Source: SIG565 sp045651765 | GTDB taxonomy: Bacteria; Bacillota; Clostridia; Oscillospirales; Acutalibacteraceae | Reading direction: 5' to 3' | Length of the DNA: 9,547 nt | NCBI GenBank assembly: GCA_045651765.1 | Contig: JAZRSY010000018.1 | Location: 1 to 9,547 of the forward strand | Shown here: positions 5,333 through 9,547 of the stretch, piece after piece | How positions within the stretch are numbered: position 1 is the first letter of the stretch | Layout of the letters: every line of letters starts with the position of its first letter | Translations under genes and position numbers: made by a program | Notes under the pieces: generated by a model | Database searches by the model: none | What the model saw: the letters and a program-made list of their open reading frames with translations, nothing else | What the model was told of the DNA's origin: nothing

Positions 5333-6394
5333 TTAATTTAATGTCGACAATACTTTCATAAGAAGCTTGGGCGGGACAGCTTCTCCAATTATAGTTCTTA
5401 TAAACGTATCTGTTGCCCACTGAGGGAATTGTATATCTTCTGGAATGGAAGAAACAATAAATGTTTCCAGCAACGTAAGTACCCGTGCATCTGAGTACGT
5501 GCCATCGGGTAATAATCTGCCTGGATGTACATTGTTATGCGAACTCATACTGCCACTATAAGTCGTTCGTGCTGGACAAGGCTGATTCCACACCATTCTT
5601 TTAAACGTATTATGAAACCCCTTGATTCTTGTGCCATCTTCTTTTTTGGGATAATATACAGGATTGTTTATTGCACTAGTACCAGTCTTTGTGTGTTTTA
5701 GAGCGAGAACTATTCTGTCACTTTGTTCTTTAGCGACATGCCATTTTATATCGGATTTTTCACCGGCCTCTAATGAAGGTAAATGACCGATAGCATCTGA
5801 TAAGGGAATCTCTGGTTCTGAATTAGGCCAGTTCCATTTTAAGTTTCTCTTAAACATTTTTATAATGGCTCTTGGTCTAGACTGACAAACACCATAATCC
5901 TTGGCATTCAAAACTTTAGTATCTACAACATATTTATTAGAATATTTAGCACGCAATATATCTTCCAACTGCATATACTTGCCATCATAGGGAAAATACA
6001 TTTCTAGAAATTTTGGGACATTCTCTATCAGCACATAATCAAAATCATTTTGATCGACTATTTCTAAAGCATGAAAAATTAAATAATTTCTAGCATCTTT
6101 CTCAAAACTTTCCTGTTTTTTGTTTTTGCCAACCGTACTCAGTCCTTGACAAGGGGGTGTCGCTATCAACATGTTTGCCTTACGAGACACAATCGTTTTT
6201 TGTATTTTATCCTTAACCTTTTGATCAGTTATATCACCACAAATCATCTCAGTTTGTGGATGCAAAAAACTATAGCATTCAGCTCTCTTTTGCAGCAATT
6301 CATTGGCCACAACAACATCTATATTGGTGTCGGACAACAGAATTTCACCTATTCCAGCACTGGAAAATAAAGATACCGCTTTTATACTTTTCAC
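5333..6394 (-). CDS. DNA (cytosine-5) methyltransferase, second of the pair
   Basis: I place the start at GTG 6394, giving 353 residues. GGAGG (6405-6401) lies 6 nt upstream, GTGA makes a 4-base overlap with the previous stop, and this gives exactly the length of its sister. A longer reading from 6451 adds 19 residues unlike the family. Motifs: I, S-L-F-S-S-A-G-I-G-E (8-17); N-E-L at 31-33; IV, P-C-Q-G with catalytic Cys82; VI, E-N-V (124-126); VIII, Q-S-R-P-R (171-175); IX-like, R-V-L-T-L-L-E near 305-310; X, I-G-E-A-V-P-P (336-342). It transfers a methyl group from S-adenosylmethionine to cytosine C5 and shields DNA from the downstream nuclease. Roughly half its residues match its sister, so the pair arose by duplication. 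The usual T-P-R-E of motif IX has become T-L-L-E. Confidence 0.9.
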   Translation of the reverse strand: MKSIKAVSLFSSAGIGEILLSDTNIDVVVANELLQKRAECYSFLHPQTEMICGDITDQKVKDKIQKTIVSRKANMLIATPPCQGLSTVGKNKKQESFEKDARNYLIFHALEIVDQNDFDYVLIENVPKFLEMYFPYDGKYMQLEDILRAKYSNKYVVDTKVLNAKDYGVCQSRPRAIIKMFKRNLKWNWPNSEPEIPLSDAIGHLPSLEAGEKSDIKWHVAKEQSDRIVLALKHTKTGTSAINNPVYYPKKEDGTRIKGFHNTFKRMVWNQPCPARTTYSGSMSSHNNVHPGRLLPDGTYSDARVLTLLETFIVSSIPEDIQFPQWATDTFIRTIIGEAVPPKLLMKVLSTLN

Positions 6395-7452
6395 TTTATG
6401 CCTCCAACAATTTTTTTCAGCATCAATGGGGGTATAGACTCTCCTATACACTGTCTAATCAAAATTTCCGGTGTATTGTCCGGTATATTCCAATTTTCTG
6501 GCAACGAATCTAATATCATTAACTCCAATGGTGTCAGAACACGGGCATCTGAATACGTACCATCCTTTAGTAATCTTCCCGGATGCACATTTCGCTGAGA
6601 TGCAATACAATCATTTCTTATCGTAATAGTTGGCGCTGGCTTATCCCACACAATTCTTCTATAAGAAGACTCGTAACAATTGATTCTGTCACCATTTTCT
6701 TTTTTTGGATAATGGACTGCATTATTCACAGCGGATTGACCAGTCGGCGTGTGTTTCATCCACAAAATATTTTCGGCTTTATGCTTTCTCGCAAAATGCC
6801 ACCTAATATCTGACTTTTCTCCAGCTTCTAACGAAGGCAAATGCCCTATGGCTTCTTGTACGGTTACATGCTTTTTATTCTCTTTCGGCCAATTCCAAAC
6901 CTTGCCCTTTCGGGACATTTTTATAATAGCTCGCATTCTTGTTTGCGGCACCCCATAATCTGCAGCATTTACCACTTTGGATTCAATATCATATGTAGCA
7001 CCAAACTCTTTAACCAAAATCTCTAATGCTGTTAGTACCTCGCCGTCCCAATTAAGCTTAAATTTTAATAGATTTGGAACATTTTCTATAAGCACATACG
7101 AAGGCTTGAGTATTTTTATGGCTTCCACAACATAAGTTACAAGATAATTTCTTTTATCCAACGACATTGACTGCTGATTTCTATTTTTCCCTACAACACT
7201 CATGCCCTGACATGGCGGAGAAGCCAAAATAAAATCAACTTTCTTTGGACACGCTTCTATTATTTGTGCAAAAACTTTTTGATCTGAAATATCGCCACAA
7301 ATTACAGTCGTTGACGGGTTGATAGCTTTGTATAAATTTGCTCTAGCATCCAACAATTCGTTAGCTACAACGATATCTATTCCCGCCTCCGAGAAATATG
7401 TTTCACCTATACCTGCGCTAGCAAACAAAGAAATTCCTATCAGCCTGTGCAT
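6391..7452 (-). CDS. DNA (cytosine-5) methyltransferase, first of the pair
   Basis: A 353-residue protein and the first gene of the R-M operon. Motif I, I-S-L-F-A-S-A-G-I-G-E (7-17), comes almost at the N-terminus, so there is no extra helix-turn-helix domain as in some autoregulating C5 enzymes. Then N-E-L (31-33); IV, P-P-C-Q-G with catalytic Cys81; VI, E-N-V (123-125); VIII, Q-T-R-M-R (170-174); a recognition region of about 95 residues; P-T-I-T (274-277); IX-like R-V-L-T-P-L-E (304-310); X, I-G-E-S-I-P-P (337-343). It methylates cytosine C5 at the system's target, probably on the strand its sister does not modify. The start has a GGAAAGGG ribosome site 5-6 nt upstream, inside an inverted repeat that also overlaps the -10 box. 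Its stop overlaps the sister's GTG, coupling the two. Confidence 0.92.
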   Translation of the reverse strand: MHRLIGISLFASAGIGETYFSEAGIDIVVANELLDARANLYKAINPSTTVICGDISDQKVFAQIIEACPKKVDFILASPPCQGMSVVGKNRNQQSMSLDKRNYLVTYVVEAIKILKPSYVLIENVPNLLKFKLNWDGEVLTALEILVKEFGATYDIESKVVNAADYGVPQTRMRAIIKMSRKGKVWNWPKENKKHVTVQEAIGHLPSLEAGEKSDIRWHFARKHKAENILWMKHTPTGQSAVNNAVHYPKKENGDRINCYESSYRRIVWDKPAPTITIRNDCIASQRNVHPGRLLKDGTYSDARVLTPLELMILDSLPENWNIPDNTPEILIRQCIGESIPPLMLKKIVGGIK

Positions 7453-7457
7453 TTCAT

Positions 7458-7480
7458 ACCCTTTCCATCACGGAAAAGGT
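7458..7480. promoter_or_regulatory. Inverted-repeat operator over the -10 box and ribosome site of the R-M operon
   Basis: ACCCTTTCC (7458-7466), 5-bp centre, GGAAAAGGT (7472-7480): a 9-bp dyad with one mismatch. The outer arm contains most of the candidate -10 box and the inner arm is the ribosome site of the first methyltransferase. A dimeric repressor bound here would block RNA polymerase. If transcription starts upstream instead, the RNA hairpin would hide the Shine-Dalgarno. Confidence 0.55.
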
Positions 7481-7504
7481 ACCCAAAACACCAAATAAAG
7501 TCAA
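7476..7504 (-). promoter_or_regulatory. Candidate promoter of the R-M operon
   Basis: On the minus strand TTGACT (7504-7499), 17-bp spacer, TACCTT (7481-7476). The start point would be near 7469, giving a very short leader of about 17 nt before ATG 7452. The -35 and its upstream flank repeat those before the 174-residue gene. Confidence 0.55.
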
Positions 7505-7630
7505 GAGAACAAATAGCAAACATAAGGGCTTGTCATTGATAGAATTTCAAAAATGTTTTCAAACTATCCAAAATCGCATTATTTGCATAAAAAAATTATT
7601 TTGATTGGGATGCTTGGGCTTTGGAAACAC

Positions 7631-7658
7631 CAGATAATAAAACTGAGATTATTATCTG
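7631..7658. repeat. Perfect 10-bp inverted repeat between the 174-residue gene and the R-M promoter
   Basis: CAGATAATAA (7631-7640) and TTATTATCTG (7649-7658) flank an 8-nt loop. It lies about 58 bp past the stop of the 174-residue gene. No T-run follows on the minus strand, so it is a poor intrinsic terminator; a protein-binding site or an RNA 3'-end stabiliser is possible. Confidence 0.5.
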
Positions 7659-7715
7659 TGTACTGTTAAACACTAATGAGACAGATGCTTGGTTTTACGC
7701 TTTTGTTCATTTTCT

Positions 7716-8240
7716 CTATTCTGGCAAGGCTCTTATTATATCTATATTCGTATGTTTTTGCCTTAAATATTTATCTATTTGACGATTTATACACTGTTCA
7801 AATCGCCAAGCTGTATCACCATTATGATCCCCAATAATTTTTTCTGGGACCGGTATTTCCACTAATTTTGTTCTTACTTTATTTTCTTCTATATCCAAAC
7901 AAAAATTATTATTTTCTAAATAAACGAATACTCTAAATTTACCATCAAGACGTATTTCAGGAAACCATGGATTTTGTTCAATAAATTTATCATGAAAATT
8001 CTTAAATTCTTCCTCTGAAATTTCGTTACGAAAGTAATCCATTTGTTTTTTATTATAATCTAAGCCAGATATTCGTCCTGCATAGACTGTTCGTTCAGAA
8101 ATGTAAGAATTGTACTTTTTTGAAAAATATGTACATTTCGGATACTTCTGACTTCCGTAAAGCGCATTACAATCAAGGCAGTATTTTCTCAAATTCTGGA
8201 CCAAACGGTCAAAATTTTGTTTATACAAATTCCTTTTCAT
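7716..8240 (-). CDS. Hypothetical island protein, 174 residues
   Basis: Not recognised. A lysine- and tyrosine-rich soluble protein with no signal peptide or membrane segment. Near the N-terminus it has C-x2-C (Cys21, Cys24) and a third cysteine at 36, which might bind a metal. The middle (50-95) is charged and helical; from about 100 a beta-like section (F-R-V-F-V-Y-L, then V-R-T-K-L-V-E-I-P-V-P) leads into a C-terminal helix with W-R-F-E-Q-C. It has its own candidate promoter and stands between the HEPN-like gene (65 bp upstream) and the R-M operon (263 bp downstream), all leftward. The ribosome site AAGGAA is about 11 nt from ATG, rather far. Part of a defence island by context; a regulator of the R-M operon cannot be excluded. 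Confidence 0.65.
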   Translation of the reverse strand: MKRNLYKQNFDRLVQNLRKYCLDCNALYGSQKYPKCTYFSKKYNSYISERTVYAGRISGLDYNKKQMDYFRNEISEEEFKNFHDKFIEQNPWFPEIRLDGKFRVFVYLENNNFCLDIEENKVRTKLVEIPVPEKIIGDHNGDTAWRFEQCINRQIDKYLRQKHTNIDIIRALPE

Positions 8241-8264
8241 ATCTATATATTTCCTTTATAAAGA

Positions 8265-8292
8265 GACATAACGAGACAAGTCATAAAGTCAA
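8265..8292 (-). promoter_or_regulatory. Candidate promoter of the 174-residue gene
   Basis: On the minus strand TTGACT (8292-8287) and a weak TATGTC (8270-8265) are 16 bp apart. The -35 lies in a 19-bp block (8283-8301) that matches 7495-7512 before the R-M operon apart from one inserted base. Confidence 0.4.
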
Positions 8293-8305
8293 GTAGAACA
8301 ATATG

Positions 8306-8815
8306 TTAATTGCGCCAAGACCATTCTTGGTCGTCTATCATGATTTTTTCGCCTAATTTATTACACATAATCTGGGCAAAATGCAGCAACACGTCACCAT
8401 TAGAAAATGTTAGGCTTGCGCTTTTATTTAGGTCGTTATATCTCAGACGTATCATTTTCTCATTATTATCTTGTAATACAGGCTCTAAAGAAGCCATATG
8501 CTGGCGACCATCACCATGTACCAACCAAACAAATTCTTGCTGGGTTTCTGGCTTTAGCTTTTTAAACAAATCATATACCTTGTGTGTTTGCAGTTTGTCT
8601 AATCTTTTGCCTTCCTTGAGCAAGAAAACTTTTAAGAACATTTCAACCGCTTGTAAAATGCATGTATTTTCAACACCACGTAATCTAAATTCTCTTAACA
8701 TATCTTTCTTTTGCGATATTTCCCGTTGCAAAATAGCACAAGTTGTCAAAAAGCCGACCCCCGCATCTGTTAATGATGTAATATTTGTGTATTCTATATC
8801 TTGTTGCCCCTGCAT
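8306..8815 (-). CDS. HEPN-like helical protein
   Basis: A 169-residue, largely helical protein. Residues 50-87 look like a HEPN-domain core: a long helix E-N-T-C-I-L-Q-A-V-E-M-F-L-K (49-62), L-L-K-E-G-K (65-70), then T-H-K-V-Y-D-L-F-K-K-L (77-87), comparable to the family's 'E..lKalL...tHdl..L' pattern. An R-Y-N-D-L near 125-129 matches the common R-Y after the last helices. HEPN proteins are often ribonucleases in toxin, abortive-infection and CRISPR systems. The catalytic R-x4-6-H motif is not obvious here, so it may be a non-catalytic binding or partner form. The start has GAGG about 8 nt upstream and lies 2 nt after the stop of a small upstream frame, suggesting co-translation. The fold call is from pattern only. 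Confidence 0.6.
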   Translation of the reverse strand: MQGQQDIEYTNITSLTDAGVGFLTTCAILQREISQKKDMLREFRLRGVENTCILQAVEMFLKVFLLKEGKRLDKLQTHKVYDLFKKLKPETQQEFVWLVHGDGRQHMASLEPVLQDNNEKMIRLRYNDLNKSASLTFSNGDVLLHFAQIMCNKLGEKIMIDDQEWSWRN

Positions 8816-8817
8816 AA

Positions 8818-8943
8818 CTACACCTCTACACTATCTGCAAAAAGAACATACAAGAAGGCGATGGGCGGGCATGCCAAGCACCAAAATACAAACCATCCTT
8901 TCTTGATAAAAACCGCTTTTCTTTTTTCCAATTGTTCTGTCAT
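8818..8943 (-). CDS. Possible 41-residue single-span membrane protein
   Basis: From ATG 8943 the frame gives a charged N-terminus (MTEQLEKRKAVFIKK) followed by one hydrophobic span of about 20 residues (G-W-F-V-F-W to V-L-F-A) and an acidic tail. Its stop lies 2 nt before the HEPN-like start, which is operon-like. The ribosome site is weak. The same frame stays open up to 9186, and codons from about 9050 down look plausibly coding. A longer protein is possible, although the candidate promoter at 9145-9173 would exclude the first ATG at 9186. Small single-span proteins next to HEPN-like genes could be toxins or membrane anchors; this is inference. Confidence 0.35.
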   Translation of the reverse strand: MTEQLEKRKAVFIKKGWFVFWCLACPPIAFLYVLFADSVEV

Positions 8944-9283
8944 TTTTTTGTACCACTTTTTTGTTGTTTTTATGGTAATATTTTCACAGCCTTTTGGCAA
9001 GGTTTTATAGAAATGTACATAGATTTCTATAACGCTCTGCAGAGATATGTTTTCTGGGATTTTTATACACAGTATTATCAAAAAATGCGTTTTTTGCCGA
9101 TACGGTATTATAATACTAAACGTACATATTTTTATACAAACAACATATTGAAAACACTGCTGATTTTTGTCAAAATAAAAATACATAATCTTACACCAAG
9201 CACCCCAAAAGTGATTTTCGCAAAAACTCGCAATCCCTTACTCACATTGGTTCACAGCGTTTTTGCAACAACTGCCGCCTTTT
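8944..9283. other. Right end of the island, mostly non-coding
   Basis: About 340 AT-rich bp between the possible membrane protein and the right attachment repeat. It contains a candidate leftward promoter, the 13-bp word inverted relative to the left end (9188-9200), and TTCGCAAAA near 9216, which also occurs at the end of the 37-bp palindrome. No integrase or excisionase frame is seen. Confidence 0.5.
9145..9173 (-). promoter_or_regulatory. Candidate promoter of the HEPN-like gene unit
   Basis: On the minus strand a consensus TTGACA (9173-9168), 17-bp spacer, CAATAT (9150-9145). The start would be near 9138, leaving a leader of about 195 nt before the possible small gene. Confidence 0.4.
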
Positions 9284-9330
9284 GACTGTTAATCCGTATG
9301 TCACTGGTTCGAGTCCAGTTGCCCGAGCCA
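9284..9330 (+). repeat. Right attachment repeat (attR), duplicated tRNA-Asn 3' part
   Basis: Exact 47-bp copy of 3180-3226, from the anticodon loop through CCA. The 5' half of the tRNA is missing and the preceding bases (GCCGCCTTTT) do not complete an anticodon stem, so it is a non-functional remnant. On the other strand it encodes the last codons of the recombinase. Confidence 0.92.
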
Positions 9331-9547
9331 CATTTTACAGCCCTTCGTAAAAAGCAATTTTTCGAAGGGTTTTTTCAAGTAAAAACAAGCACTTTTGTCC
9401 GTCAGCACACAGTTCGATAATATCAATCTCAAAAACTCGCGTTTTTTAGAGTTTACCGAACTATTCATTATTTCTCGTGCCACACTAACAACCTGTAATA
9501 TAGCATTCATCGCACTTACAGCCTCTTTACCCGCTTCTGGTGATAGT
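9301..9547 (-). CDS. Serine recombinase, C-terminal end (5' part outside window)
   Basis: The minus frame is open from the right edge of the window, so the ATG at 9510 is internal. The 81 visible residues have the tail pattern of large serine recombinases: a helix (K-E-A-V-S-A-M-N-A-I-L), then K-K-R-E-F-L-R-L-I-L-S-N-C-V-L with the 'KRE-L-LILSN' block, a short strand, and L-K-K-P-F-E-K-L-L. The final residues W-L-G-Q-L-D-S-N-Q are the antisense reading of the tRNA-Asn 3' duplicate, and the stop codon lies inside it. The protein would cut and join DNA at att sites through an N-terminal serine not visible here. Its gene is the left end of a second element next to the R-M island and may act on the island's att sites. 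Assignment rests on the C-terminus only. Confidence 0.65.
   Translation of the reverse strand, partial: LSPEAGKEAVSAMNAILQVVSVAREIMNSSVNSKKREFLRLILSNCVLTDKSACFYLKKPFEKLLFTKGCKMWLGQLDSNQ
9341..9375 (+). terminator. Rightward terminator embedded in the recombinase coding sequence
   Basis: CCCTTCG (9341-9347) and CGAAGGG (9363-9369), extended by AAAAA/TTTTT around a GCAA loop, are followed by TTTTTT (9370-9375). It is 10 bp past the tRNA remnant and would have ended tRNA-Asn transcription before the R-M island was inserted. The same bases encode the K-P-F-E-K-L-L-F-T-K-G part of the recombinase on the other strand. Confidence 0.75.

Larger units (their letters stand above)
3180..9283. mobile_element. 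Integrase-less genomic island carrying an R-M operon
   Basis: The island is bounded by exact 47-bp direct repeats of the tRNA-Asn 3' end, 6104 bp apart, the classic footprint of a tRNA-targeting integrative element. Contents from left to right: a restored tRNA terminator, a repeat-rich end with a tRNA-like palindrome, a 67-residue gene on the plus strand, then a leftward block of endonuclease, two cytosine methyltransferases, an unknown 174-residue gene, a HEPN-like gene and a possible tiny membrane protein. No tyrosine or serine integrase, relaxase, replication or transposase gene is visible inside. Just beyond the right repeat lies a serine-recombinase C-terminus that overlaps the repeat. 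I infer a tandem arrangement in which this island is moved in trans. An alternative is that the whole thing is one larger composite element with an internal att repeat. Confidence 0.82.

Noticed and set aside
6395..6451. N-terminal extension of the second methyltransferase to ATG 6451 (372 residues)
   Set aside because: The extension lies wholly in the end of the first methyltransferase gene and adds non-family residues. GTG 6394 has a GGAGG site, a 4-base overlap and gives equal length with the sister.
8310..8906. 198-codon plus frame antisense to the HEPN-like gene
   Set aside because: Serine/cysteine-rich shadow translation; the opposite strand has the ribosome site and a family-like pattern.
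8944..9186. Full 122-codon minus frame starting at ATG 9186
   Set aside because: No ribosome site at 9186, the first part is low-complexity, and the best promoter candidate (9145-9173) starts transcription after this ATG. Only the last 41 codons are kept, with low confidence.

Overview
The window is AT-rich and looks like the accessory part of a proteobacterial chromosome. The Gram-negative assignment rests on a lipoprotein with a clean signal-peptidase-II lipobox and a tRNA with an encoded CCA. Several -35 elements have the CTTGAC form common in alphaproteobacteria, but the lineage within Proteobacteria is a guess.

Left part (1-3150): the 3' end of an HNH endonuclease gene that enters from outside the window; a convergent small lipoprotein gene; directly upstream of it a GC-richer stretch that folds, on the minus strand, into a multi-branched RNA ending in an intrinsic terminator; a two-gene unit resembling a Panacea-type toxin-antitoxin pair (panA-like antitoxin overlapping a small SH3/PemK-like protein); then about 550 bp without genes, carrying diverged copies of a TTTTACACA/GTGCTACACA motif.

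Centre: an intact tRNA-Asn(GTT) at 3151-3226. Its last 47 bases (3180-3226) recur exactly at 9284-9330. The 6104 bp between the repeat starts behave as one integrated island. The island holds a leftward restriction-modification operon: two sister 353-residue cytosine-C5 methyltransferases with a 4-base GTGA overlap, then a PD-(D/E)XK endonuclease. It also holds an unidentified 174-residue protein, a HEPN-like protein preceded by a possible tiny membrane protein, and a 67-residue basic protein. I see no integrase in it. Its ends hold inverted repeats, including a 37-bp palindrome that copies the anticodon arm of the target tRNA.

Right edge (9301-9547): the C-terminus of what looks like a large serine recombinase, transcribed toward the tRNA. 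Its last codons are written in antisense across the tRNA 3' duplicate. This implies a second element in tandem behind the first. The simplest reading is that the recombinase element entered the tRNA first and the R-M island entered the restored tRNA later, probably moved in trans by that recombinase or a relative. The island would then be an integrase-less satellite carrying defence genes, with a promoter, operator and Shine-Dalgarno arrangement before the first methyltransferase that could order its expression after transfer.
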